Assembly (NCBI GenBank): GCA_028671895.1
Contig: JAPMAC010000207.1
Location: forward strand, 3,224,001-3,288,000
DNA length: 64,000 nt
DNA from: Oenanthe sinensis
Taxonomy: Eukaryota > Streptophyta > Magnoliopsida > Apiales > Apiaceae
Direction: 5' to 3'
Part shown: one piece after another, positions 35,101 to 46,295 of the stretch
Layout: the number at the start of each line of letters is the position of its first letter
Numbering within the stretch: position 1 is the first letter of the stretch
The notes under the pieces: generated by a model
Seen by the model: the letters and a program-made list of their open reading frames with translations, nothing else
What the model was told of the DNA's origin: nothing
Databases searched by the model: none
Position numbers and translations under genes: made by a program

Positions 35101-36504
35101 TGTCTACTATTTAAAATAAAAGGCTCAATATTTATGGAGTAGCTTAACTAGGCTGATCATCCATTCCAAGTTAGTCAAAAACAGGGCAGCTGAGTTTACT
35201 GCCTAGTTTTACCATTTTGGTCATAACTTTTAGCTCATAACTCCGTTTGACGCAAAATTAGCGCGCAAACGATCTAGAGACCGATATCTATCCAACCATA
35301 TAAAGAAATCATCAAGCCAGGCTGGGTAGACCCTTCGGGTTTTATGAACAGTTGGTAGGCAGAAGAAAATTTTGCATGGTTCTGTTTGTACGTTCATCAT
35401 TTACCCTGTTTTAAACTCATCCAATTCAACTCAAACGACTGCCATATATTTTACACTACTACTTGGGAATGTACTCAAGACATCCCAAGCCCAAACACAA
35501 TTTAATAACACTCCACACATTGCCCATAATTCAACCAATTTCATCACCACTGCTAGACAGCTTTTAACACCAGTTTTACTACTTTGAAAACAACAAATCA
35601 CTTACTCCTCTTACAACCACAATTCTTTACCAAGTCATTTCCACATTACACATTTATAAGCCTTAACCAAATCATCACTATATTACACAACCATAGCCAA
35701 CAAAACAAGCACTTATACTCATGATCAAAACCATAATAATAGCATGCTAAATCACATAAACATCACATAACTAGGGTTTGTATTTTCAAGTTACCCATGC
35801 TCATTAACAACTACCCAAAGCTTAAATAACTCTTAACAAGTGCTAGCAAGGCTTAAGGAATCATAAAACAAGCATTTAAGAATTTATTCAAAATCAAGGT
35901 CACTATTCATGCTTATACACTTTCATGAATATCTATAGATTCCATGGATAACTTTGCATGAAATTGAAGTATGTTATGGACAAAGTTACTACCTTTCTTT
36001 TAAGCTCTAACTCACTATGATCAAGCAAGTATGATGTGAGCTTTGAATTTTTCTTCCTTCTTCTTCTTGTTCTTGGCCGAATGGTTTCTCTTCCAAGGGC
36101 TAGCTAGCTGATTTTTTTTTCTTTCTTTTCTTTATGCTAATGTTACTTGGCTCTTTGACTTAAATAAAGGGCAAGTCAAAGTCTTGGTCAAGCTTGACCT
36201 TAGTCAAGTATCTAGCACTTCTTTGACTTCATATAATATACTAGCATTTCTTATTTCATAAATCAATTGCAAGTATTTATATTTTTAACAATCCATGTCA
36301 AAAATAAAATAAGCTCTTTAATAACTCTTGAAAGTCCTTAGATTTTCAATTTCGTAATAATTCATGACGATAAATTTAATCTTTGACTCGTTCCGGCAAT
36401 TTTAATAATTTGATTGCCCAACAAAGCCTTAATCCATACTTATCATCCAATACATACTTTTAATAACAAGGTTTTAAAAGTACCTGGATTTTAGGGATAC
36501 TACA
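32159..36504 (-). repeat. Gypsy A 3' LTR (4346 bp)
   Basis: On the minus strand it begins TGTAGTATCCCTAAAATCC and ends GGGGGCGTCACA. It matches the split 5' LTR along its full length. Contains a 69-bp minisatellite (33172-33710) and an AT-rich zone with repeated TTTAAATAATATTTA motifs (34020-34480). Open frames inside (for example 32454-32678) have no known domain and recur in the other LTR. Confidence 0.9.
33172..33710. repeat. 69-bp minisatellite, 8 units
   Basis: Eight tandem units built on CCATCACAGGATTTCAATCA followed by ACAGATAAGGAAGGGAAT and a CCTTCCAGAACAACT end. Units differ by a few substitutions. The corresponding array in the 5' LTR has seven units. Confidence 0.9.
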
Positions 36505-36520
36505 GTCTCCCCTCCTTACA
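36505..36520 (-). other. Gypsy A polypurine tract
   Basis: Minus-strand TGTAAGGAGGGGAGAC directly precedes the 3' LTR start TGTAGTATCC. The position and composition fit a plus-strand primer for reverse transcription. Confidence 0.8.
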
Positions 36521-36538
36521 AGGATTCCGTCCCGGAAT

Positions 36539-39500
36539 CTAGCTTGAAAACAGGTGAGGGTACTTTTCCTGCATTGCATTTTCCAGTTCCCATGTGGATT
36601 CTTCAGTGTTCTGGTTTCTCCACAAGACTCTTACTAGCTTAACCGCTTTGTTCCGGAGCACTTGCTCCTTTCGGTCCAAAATTTCCACTGGTCGTTCCAC
36701 ATAGGTCAGATCCGGTTGCAGATCTAGCTGCTCATACTCTATCACATGCCTGGCATCTGCATTATACTTCCTCAGCATTGACACATGAAACACATTATGA
36801 ACTTGCTGTAGGTTTGGAGGTAGGGCCAACTCATAGGCTGCCTTCCCAATACGTCTTAGGATTTCAAATGGTCCAATAAATCTCAGACTTAACTTTCCCT
36901 TCTTACCAAACCTCATTAAACCTTTCCATGGGGATACTTTCAGAAGTACTGAATCTCCCACCACATACTCTCTGTCTTTCCTAGCCTGATCGGCATACTT
37001 TCTTTGCCTGTCCTGAGCGGCTATCAATCGTTTCCGGATGAGCTCTATGGTTTCTCTTGTCTGCTGGACCAACTCGGGTCCCAACATCTTTCGCTCTCTT
37101 ACTTCTTCCCAACACAAGGGAGATCGACACTTTCTGCCATACAAGGCTTCGTAAGGGGGCATCCCTATGCTGGCATGATAGCTGTTATTGTAGGCAAACT
37201 CAATTAATGGCAAATGATCATCCCAACTGCCTTTGAAGTCTATAGCACAGACTCTCAACATATCTTCCACTGTTTGGATGGTCCGCTCACTTTGCCCATC
37301 AGTTTGTGGGTGATATGCGGTGCTCATATTCAATCTTGTTCCCAAGCATTCTTGGAAGCTTCTCCAAAATCTTGAATTGAACCTTGGGTCTCTATCAGAC
37401 ACAATACCCACGGGAACACCATGACGCACCACTATTTCCTTTAAATAAAGCTCAACTAATCGGTCAACTGAATACCTCTCATTAATGGGTAGAAAATGTG
37501 CTGACTTCGTTAACCGATCTATTACTACCCAAATGGTATCATGGTTCGCTTTTGTTCTTGGTAGCCCTACGACAAAATCCATCGCAATGTGCTCCCATTT
37601 CCATTCCGGAATTTCCAGAGGTTGCAACACTCCACTGGGTCTTTGGTGTTCTGCCTTCACTTTCTGACAGGTCAGACACTTGCTTACCCATTTAGCGATA
37701 TCTCTTTTCATGTTCGGCCACCAATAATATTCCTTTAGATCTTTATACATTTTGGTACCTCCTGGGTGAATAGAAAATCTAGAATTGTGTGCCTCATGCA
37801 ACACTTCATCTTTTAGTTCCTGGACATTTGGAATCCAAATTCTATTATTAAATCTTAGGATTCCTTTCTCGTCCCTAACGCACCTTCGTTCATCTCCATT
37901 CACCTTGGTATTTCTTTCTTCCATCATCTTTTCTTGACATATTCGTATCTTCTCGATTAGTTCAGGTTCTACTCGGATTTCCATCAGCAATTCCGTGCCT
38001 TTCACAGGAAATTTTACTTCCAGTTCCATCCTTTCAAATTCTCGCACTAACTCTTCCGAAGAAATCATCATTTTCAGCCTTTCTTTTCTACTTAGGGCAT
38101 CAGCCACCACATTGGCTTTCCCAGGGTGATAATTGATGGAACAATCATAATCCTTAATTAATTCCAACCACCTTCTCTGCCTCATGTTTAGTTCTTTCTG
38201 AGTAAATATATACTTAAGGCTCTTATGGTCGGTGTAGATCTCACACCTCTCTCCATAAAGATAATGCCTCCAGATCTTTAACGCGAAAACTATCGCAGCT
38301 AATTCCAGATCATGGGTTGGATACCTTAACTCATACTCTTTCAGTTGTCTAGATGCATACGCAATCACCTTGCCATGTTGCATCAATACACAACCCAACC
38401 CTTTGTGCGACGCGTCGCTATAAATCACAAAATCTCCTTCCTCATCAGGTAGGGCTAACACTGGTGCAGTGACCAACCTCTTCTTCAGTTCTCGAAAACT
38501 TGCTTCACATTTATCAGTCCATTCGAATTTCTCAGTCTTGCGGGTGAGCCTTGTCAGCGGAGTAGCTATCTTGGCAAAATCCTGTACAAACCTCCGATAA
38601 TATCCGGCTAGTCCCACAAAACTTCTTACTTCTGTTGGCGTTGTTGGCCTTTCCCAGTTGGAAATAGCTTCGATCTTAGCAGGGTCTACTAACACGCCTT
38701 TATTACTAATTACGTGGCCCAAAAATTGTACCTCTTTCAACCAAAACTCACACTTCGAGAACTTAGCATACAGCTTCTCTCTTCTCAATATTCCCAAAAC
38801 AGTTCTCAAGTGTTCTTCATGTTCTTCCGGCGTCCTTGAATAAATCAAGATATCATCAATGAAGACTATCACAAACTTATCTAAATATTTCTTGAAGACT
38901 CGATTCATCAAGTCCATGAAGGCTGCAGGGGCGTTGGTTAATCCAAAGGACATTACCAAAAACTCATAATGCCCATATCGGGTACGGAACGCCGTCTTTG
39001 GTACATCTTCAGGCTTGATCTTCAATTGGTGGTATCCAGTCCTCAGATCAATCTTTGAAAAGTAGACCGCATCTTTCAGCTGGTCAAACAGATCATCGAT
39101 CCTGGGTAAAGGGTACTTATTTTTGATGGTTAGCTTGTTAAGTTCTCGATAGTCTATACATAACCTCATACTCCCATCCTTTTTCTTAACGAATAACACT
39201 GGTGCAACCCATGGGGACACACTTGGTCGAATCAAACCTTTATCCAACAACTCCTGTAGTTGGGTAGCTAACTCCTTCATTTCCACAGGGGCTAATCGAT
39301 AAGGAGCCTTTGATACCGGTGTCGTTCCTGGCGCTAATTCAATAGTGAACTCTATATCTCTGTCGGGTGGTAGCCCCGGAAGATCTTCTGGAAACACATC
39401 TTCAAATTCACTAACCACGGGTATGTCACTTATACCTGGTACACTCTTTTCTTGGTCTACTACATAGGCCAAATAGGCCTCACACCCTTGGCGCAACAAC

Positions 39501-41178
39501 CTCTTAACTTGCATCCGGGTTAAGAACTTCTTGGTTTGCCTCTGCCCTCGAAATACTATTTCTTTCTGATTAGGTAACTTCATTCTTACCTTCTTTCCCT
39601 TACAATCTATGCTAGCTCCACAACTGGCCAGCCAATCCATTCCTAATATGACATCAAATTCTCCCAGCACAAAAGGAATTAAGTCAACACTGAATCGATG
39701 TCCTTCTATTTCTAACTCGCAGTTAGCGCATATTTGACTGACAGGAATGACTTCCCGATTAGCTATTTCTACTTGTAGGGAGTCTCTTAGCGGTTGCATT
39801 CTAAGATTCCAGTTATTCACAAAATCTTGAGAAATAAAAGACTTGGTTGCTCTAGAATCAAATAAAACATTTGCATGGATGGAATTGAGTAAAAGTGTAC
39901 CTGCAATTACATCTGTGTGCTTTACCGCATCCCTCACAGTCATGTTAAAAGTTCGGGCCGTAGGAGTCCTATTGGAGGCGACTCCACTTTGCTTTGACAC
40001 AGCTGGCACAGGTACCCGACAGTCCTTCTTTACATGCCCTACCTGGCCACACTTAAAACAAGTCATATTCCTTTGGGGACAATCTCTAGAATAATGCCCC
40101 TCCCGATGACACTTATAACACGTCACTTTCCCTGGGCTGCACCCGCCCAGATGCTTCTTTCCACATTTCTGGCAATCTGGCAATGGGGGTCGGGATTGGG
40201 TTGAATACCTTACCCCGGACTGTCTGCCTCCCGGGCTGACACTCACACTGTCTGCCCTCCTGGTTTCGAAACTTCTCCTAGACTTAGATCCTGGCCCACG
40301 GCTAGCTTTGCTAGGATGCTTTCCCGATGATGATCCTCCCTTCAGGCTTTCCGCCTTTCTCTTATTTTCTTCTCTATTTCTTTGTACTTGATCACCACCG
40401 GCCTCTACAATCGAGGCTTTCTGTACCAACGTGGCATAATCAGTCAATTCAAATATAGCCACCCGATTCTGAATCCACTGCTTGAGCCCTTGCTGAAATC
40501 TTCTGGCTCGCTTCTCTTCTGTGTTTACAAAGTCCGGTACAAACCGGGACAACTCCGTAAACTTGGCTTCGTACTCAGCCACCGTCAGATTATTCTATTT
40601 TAATTCCAAAAACTTCAACTCCATTTGACTTTCCATAAACTTGGGAAAATATTTCTCCAAGAACAACTGAGTGAACCTCTCCCAGGCTATCACTCCTTCT
40701 CTTTCCATACTCTTCTTAGCTTCCCACCAGAAATTGGCCTCCCCTTTTAGGAGGTAAGTGGCGAAGACTGTTTTCTGTTCCTCTTCTACTTGCAATATTT
40801 CAAATGATTTTTCCATTTCTTTGAGCCATGCCCTTGCCTCTACCGGGTCAGCACTCCCTTGAAACTCAGGCGGTCTCAAGGACTTAAAGGCACGAAAAGC
40901 ATTCGCTACAACATTGCGGGGAGCTGGGGGTGGTTGAGTCGGGTGAGGGGTGGCATGCTGCCTTAAAAAGTTCACAAATAAGTTCATGGGGTCCGCATCC
41001 TGGTTTCCCCTTGATCCTGGGGTTCCCCTTGTTCTCTTTGATCCTGATTTAGACTATGTTCGGAGTCACCTGAACTCACATGATCACCCTCCTCATACCC
41101 TGCACTCTCATGAATACCCTGCTCACTTGGCTCTTCCTGGGCCTCAGGGTGTAACCTTGTGTTTCTTCTTGGTGGCAT
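36539..41178 (-). pseudogene. Gypsy A gag-pol, nearly intact
   Basis: Gag begins at the MPPRRNTR start (41178), shifts frame between about 41100 and 40990, and continues at MNLFVNFLRQ (40987). An in-frame TAG (40597-40595) replaces the expected Gln before NNLTVAEYEAKF. After it 1347 codons are open. Numbered from 40582: CCHC knuckles 155-168 and 175-188; protease D242-S243-R244, where DSG is expected; RT catalytic FIDDILIYS with D576 D577; RNase H D723; integrase HHCC zinc-binding region, then D1002, D1063, E1099 (spacing of 35 intact); a chromodomain-like end with STWELENAM. RT, RNase H and integrase look functional. The stop, the frameshift and the protease change make the copy defective unless read through or complemented. 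Confidence 0.9.
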
Positions 41179-41205
41179 GATGCTGGCACAATCAAACAAT
41201 ATCAA

Positions 41206-41591
41206 TTAATTACCGATCGCTAGATTACTTCAACATTTGTTACAAGGAACAATCACATAAGTAGTGAGTGCCAACTACAACATTATCCAATAATCACAGT
41301 TATACAATGGTTCTCATTCAATTTCTGTATCAAAGACAAGAGTGCATATAATCACTAAACAAAATCAACGACAACTGACAAAAACTGATCATCATATATA
41401 TATATAACATTTGCGGTTACATCTCTTGTCACAGAGTCTGAATACATGTCAAAAGTTTGATCAACTACTATATCCTCTAGTCAAGACGGGACTACTGATA
41501 TATACATCAAAAGTTAATCCTTCAAAATTAGCACCACTATATACATATAGTGCCATGTCTAGTACTAGAAGACTACGTCATCATATACCCA
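41206..41591 (-). other. Spacer between extra ORF and gag of Gypsy A
   Basis: 386 bp of internal retrotransposon sequence with a short (AT)n run at 41395-41405. No open frame of note. A TGTGCCAG acceptor-like sequence lies just before the gag ATG on the minus strand (41190-41183), so splicing is possible but unproven. Confidence 0.5.
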
Positions 41592-42422
41592 TCATCTAAA
41601 TCTCCCGCGGACCAAGTCCCAGACCTGCCCCATCATACTGTCTACCATCGCATCTACCTCGTTACCTCCCATCGGTCCCCCGCCCAAAGGCGTCCTCATC
41701 TCCTGAAATGCTCGTGCCCACATCCGGATACCGATGAAGCCAAGCTTCACGTCCTGGGGAATGCCGTCTGTAGGAGGGCCACTCGGTGGAATACCGACTC
41801 TAGGTAGACCACTCGATGGTCCAGAGGGCCCCGGCAACATCCGGTCCACAATACGTCTGAGCTCGTCAATCCGACCAGCTGAGGCATCCCGCTTTCTCAT
41901 GAGCGCAGACACTACCCAAGGAGGTATCGACTCCTCGGCAACAGGTGGAGGTGGAGGTGGTGGAGTAGGTGGCGGCGAAGGGGATACTGGTGGCAGTGGG
42001 GGCGAATCAAGGGGAGCATCCTCTGGCTCTGCCGGCTCTGGGGTCAGCTCCTCAAATCCCTCGTCCTCGGATGGTATCGGACTGAGAGGAGGTAGGGGTG
42101 GAAACACTACCTGAGGTGGCACCATAGGAATATCTATAAATACTGTACCAGAGGGTCCAGCCTGATCAGTAGGTGTAATGGTGGGTGCTGGAACAGCAGG
42201 TGGCACTGGGGCCACTACAGGAATCTCTGTCGGTACCTCAACTGGAATCTCGGCAGGCACTGCAACTGGAACCTCTACCGGTGCCTCTACCGGAACCTCG
42301 ACCGGAACCTCCTCCGGATCCTCCTCCGGAATCTCCTCCGGATCCTCCTCCGGATCGTCATCCTCATCCTCATCCAGCAACTCTAAATCTCGCTGGGCCT
42401 CGTACGCCTCGGGATCAGGTAT
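41592..42422 (-). CDS. Gypsy A extra ORF upstream of gag, unknown function
   Basis: Open frame of 276 codons between primer site and gag, same strand as gag-pol. I do not recognise its family. The N-terminal third is an acidic Pro/Glu/Val repeat (DPEEDPEEIPEEDPEE, then VEVPVEAPVEVPV). The middle is Pro-rich (PPLPPVSPSPPPTPPPPPP). The C-terminal 100 residues look folded, with IPPWVVSALMRKRDASAGR, RIDELRRIVDRML and MWARAFQEMR. No ATG lies near its start: the frame opens right after a stop preceded by a pyrimidine-poor TTGTAG, which could be a splice acceptor. Translation could also begin at an internal Met. Codon frame is kept for 800 bp, which argues for past selection. It could be a Gypsy accessory protein. 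Confidence 0.6.
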   Translation of the reverse strand: MPDPEAYEAQRDLELLDEDEDDDPEEDPEEIPEEDPEEVPVEVPVEAPVEVPVAVPAEIPVEVPTEIPVVAPVPPAVPAPTITPTDQAGPSGTVFIDIPMVPPQVVFPPLPPLSPIPSEDEGFEELTPEPAEPEDAPLDSPPLPPVSPSPPPTPPPPPPPVAEESIPPWVVSALMRKRDASAGRIDELRRIVDRMLPGPSGPSSGLPRVGIPPSGPPTDGIPQDVKLGFIGIRMWARAFQEMRTPLGGGPMGGNEVDAMVDSMMGQVWDLVRGRFR

Positions 42423-42560
42423 CTACAATACAACCACCACTCGTTACTACCAGATCTTAATAAGTTCCCTTTTATGGGTTTTATTCTTATTAAGGCTTTT
42501 AGGTTTATTTTAATGGTCGCATCGTCCTTTCGCCTCTCATTTCTGAGTACTATAACTTAG

Positions 42561-42573
42561 GGCTCTGATACCA
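42561..42573 (-). other. Gypsy A primer-binding site
   Basis: TGGTATCAGAGCC on the minus strand, four bases after the 5' LTR end (GGCGTCACA, then GAAG). Complementary to tRNA-iMet. Fixes orientation and LTR boundary. Confidence 0.9.
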
Positions 42574-42577
42574 CTTC

Positions 42578-45500
42578 TGTGACGCCCCCAGACCCGGAGT
42601 CGGAGATCCAGGTAGTCACTGTCCAATTTCCAGTATATACACACACTTGTAACCCAACAATAATAAACAACAATATACTAATCACAAAGTAACCACATGC
42701 TGTTGACCCCAACACTTTATCACACACACACACGAGCCATAGTCTCAGAAACGGAGTTTCATAATTTACATCATTACATCTTAACTGATACATAATAGAG
42801 TTATCACAAGATGGGGTTGCACGGCTAGCTAAAGCTCCTTGAGGAGACTATGCCGCAGTCAAAAGTAAATTAACTTACATCTGTTCCATGTACTTACATA
42901 AGTCATATTTATAGATAAACCTGACTAGTAGAAGCTGGAAGCCTATCCTAATAAGCCTCCCTACCTCAGGTACCGTAAAGCGGAATCTCTCATAGGGGGT
43001 CCTTGCCCTGGTGACCCGCTTGCGCAAGGTGCGGTGTACTCGTCTGGGCAGGGTCTGCAAGAATGAGCTACAAATGCTACAACAACAACAACAGAAAATA
43101 ACAAGCAAGAATGAGCTACAAATGCTCAGCAAGTAATGGATAACAGTATAACAAGGTACTGAATCAATAACAGAGTATAATATCAAGATATCAGTGAAAC
43201 TGCCAAGTGCAAGTAAACAATACTCAAAGCAATCACCAAACTCAAAGTTGATTATGTTCCCCGTTAACACTATCGGTAACTCAGCACCTAGGCTTTCGTT
43301 ACAGTGCAACGTCAAATTCTAAGTGGAAGAAACGGGATTAACTGGAGATTTTTCAACGCGTTATTGTACTCGATGATCAGTCGCATGTACAATCGACATT
43401 TCGTCATTTTCTCTACTAGTAGAAGGACAACCCCTTATCGGGACGTCACCCTAGGCAACTCATGGGCCTTTAATTACGGCTGGGTCGTGCGTCCCCGACC
43501 TCTTACGTAACTTTTACTCCAGTCCCTGATGAATACTTTAAAAATCATCAAACCTAGAAGGAAATTTAATCAAACCTTCTAGAATAACAACAATCCACTT
43601 TAGGATTTCAATCAACTGTTAAGGAAGGGAATTTAATACAACCTCCCAGAACAACTCAACAATCCATCACAGGATTTCAATCAACAGATAAGGAAGGGAA
43701 TTTAATACAACCTTCCAGAACAACTCAACAATCCATCACGGGATTTCAATCAACAGATAAGGAAGGGAATTTAATACAACCTTCCAGAACAACTCAACAA
43801 TCCATCACAGGATTTCAATCAACAGATAAGGAAGGGAATTTAATACAACCTTCCCGAACAACTCAACAATCCATCACAGGATTTCAATCAACAGATAAGG
43901 AAGGGAATTTAATACAACCTTCCAGAACAACTCAACAATCCATCACAGGATTTCAATCAACAGATAAGGAAGGGAATTTAATACAACCTTCTACAACAAC
44001 TCAACAATCCATCACAGGATTTCAATCAACAGATAAGGAAGGAAATTTAATACAACCTTCCAGAACAACTACGACCTATTGTTAGATTTCAATATCTGAC
44101 AATAGCTTGGCTCCCGAAACGAGGTGGGAGTACTCTCGAAACATCTGGGTTGACTCTCAGTCAACGAATTTAACAAGACAGAAACCCTTGAATCAAGGAG
44201 ACTCATGAACGCGACCGGGGAGCCGCTAATACTAGTTAAAATAGACTCCACAAAACATTACCGTTTTGGAGTGAAATCATGGGCCATGAGGCACCAATAC
44301 AACTGGGAGGAATATCGGAGTCGAACGTTACCTCCCGAACCTGGAGTTATCGACTCAGAATAAATACAAAATATCCGAGTCATCGCTCACTATTTATTAT
44401 TTAATAAAAATAATAATCAAAGACGTTTAGACAACTCCAGAATATTTTTAAAGGGCAAATAAATATTTTATTAATATTTAGGAGGCCCAGAATAGTCCTC
44501 GAAAAATATTAACAGGATTTAAAAGAATTAAAATATTTAATCCCAATATAATCAAGATTATTTAATGTTTAAATAATCTTAAATGATTCAACATATTTAA
44601 ATAATATTTAGTCAATATTAAATAATATTTAAATAAACCAAAACGAGTTAGAAGTATTTAATCAATAGTTAAATACTTTTAATGTCCCAAAATATTTAAA
44701 TAATATTTAATCAATATTAAATAATATTTAAAAAATTTCAAATGCCTTGAAAATATTTAATTAACCTTTAACTACTTTCTATATTCTTTAAATAATATTT
44801 AATAAACTAAATATTATTTAAAATAATAAACCTCGACTAACCGTCGGGACACGCTAGACTACTCCCGGTCGACCATCGAGCACCAAAAAGATATGCTCGA
44901 CACAGATTCAGTTATACGAACTGAAGAATAAACGTCCTCTAACTTTTTAAGAAGTTCAGAGGAGTCTCAGGGTTAGGTTGAAAGGATCTAGTCCTACTCA
45001 CAAGGAACTACCTTAAACAACCTATGCATACATATGTCATACATTAGAATCAATGTGACAAAGTGTCAGATACTTGCCTGTAGGTTTCCGCGGAAGTAAG
45101 CTCCTTCCTTGTTTCGTCCGAGTATCTACGAACAAAAACAATTCATCTTTAGCTATACGAGTATTTCCTTAACCGTCCTATTAACACATACTCGTATAAC
45201 TACCTGATTCATTCAAAACGACATATAATAAACAAGTCCATTAGCCCATAGCATTCTTATGTCATCATACGACATCTTTCGTTGAGGTTTCGTTTTCTAG
45301 TTTAGCCTCAAATGTCATTTTATAAAAAGGAAGTGGCTAAATCAAAACATTAGCATTTCCCTTAACTTTTCATATGCAGCACTTGGATTTAAACATTTTT
45401 CATAAATCAGGTTTTAATATTTTTAACCCAATTCTTCTTTCCAAGTCTTCACACATGTGTCTACTATTTAAAATAAAAGGCTCAAGATTTATGGAGTAGC

Positions 45501-46076
45501 TTAACTAGGCTGATCATCCATTCCAAGTTAGTCAAAAACAGGGCAGCTGAGTTTACTGCCTAGTTTTACCATTTTGGTCATAACTTTTAGCTCATAACTC
45601 CGTTTGACGCAAAATTAGCGCGCAAACGATCTAGAGACCGATATCTATCCAACCATATAAAGAAATCATCAAGCCAGGCTGGGTAGACCCTTCGGGTTTT
45701 ATGAACAGTTGGTAGGCAGAAGAAAATTTTGCATGGTTCTGTTTGTACGTTCATCATTTACCCTGTTTTAAACTCATCCAATTCAACTCAAACGACTGCC
45801 ATATATTTTACACTACTACTTGGGAATGTACTCAAGACATCCCAAGCCCAAACACAATTTAATAACACTCCACACATTGCCCATAATTCAACCAATTTCA
45901 TCACCACTGCTAGACAGCTTTTAACACCAGTTTTACTACTTTGAAAACAACAAATCACTTACTCCTCTTACAACCACAATTCTTTACCAAGTCATTTCCA
46001 CATTACACATTTATAAGCCTTAACCAAATCATCACTATATTACACAACCATAGCCAACAAAACAAGCACTTATACT
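42578..46076 (-). repeat. Gypsy A 5' LTR, first part
   Basis: Nearly identical to 32159 onwards, with one fewer minisatellite unit (seven at about 43600-44070) and a small rearrangement near 43060-43080, where AATGAGCTACAAATGCT is duplicated. Interrupted at 46076 by Gypsy B, and continues at 62206. Confidence 0.9.
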
Positions 46077-46295
46077 TGTGACGCCCTCCCAATCCGGGGT
46101 CTAGATCGGGGAGTCACTAACACTCTATATGCATACATCCTATATAAATATAAACAATCACAAATATAGATATACATGACCCCAACTATTACCCTGGACC
46201 TTTAACAGGTAATGGTATGAAACAAGCACAACTCTAAATTCATTAATTACATAACCAGAATAAATATTATTACAACTCTGAATCATCTGACAAAA
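46077..46295 (-). repeat. Gypsy B third LTR stub
   Basis: Matches the first about 219 bp of 48665 and 57617 (TGTGACGCCCTCCCAATCC to CATCTGACAAAA), then jumps straight into pol. The break lies in a short A-run (46292-46296), consistent with a microhomology-mediated deletion. Confidence 0.9.

Noticed and set aside
36004..40603. Plus-strand frames over Gypsy A gag-pol (37004, 37485, 38658, 39843, 40382)
   Set aside because: Antisense shadows of the long minus-strand pol frame.
32454..43315. Open frames at 32454-32889 and 42875-43315
   Set aside because: Same sequence in both Gypsy A LTRs. No recognisable domain, and the frame is altered by a local rearrangement in one copy.
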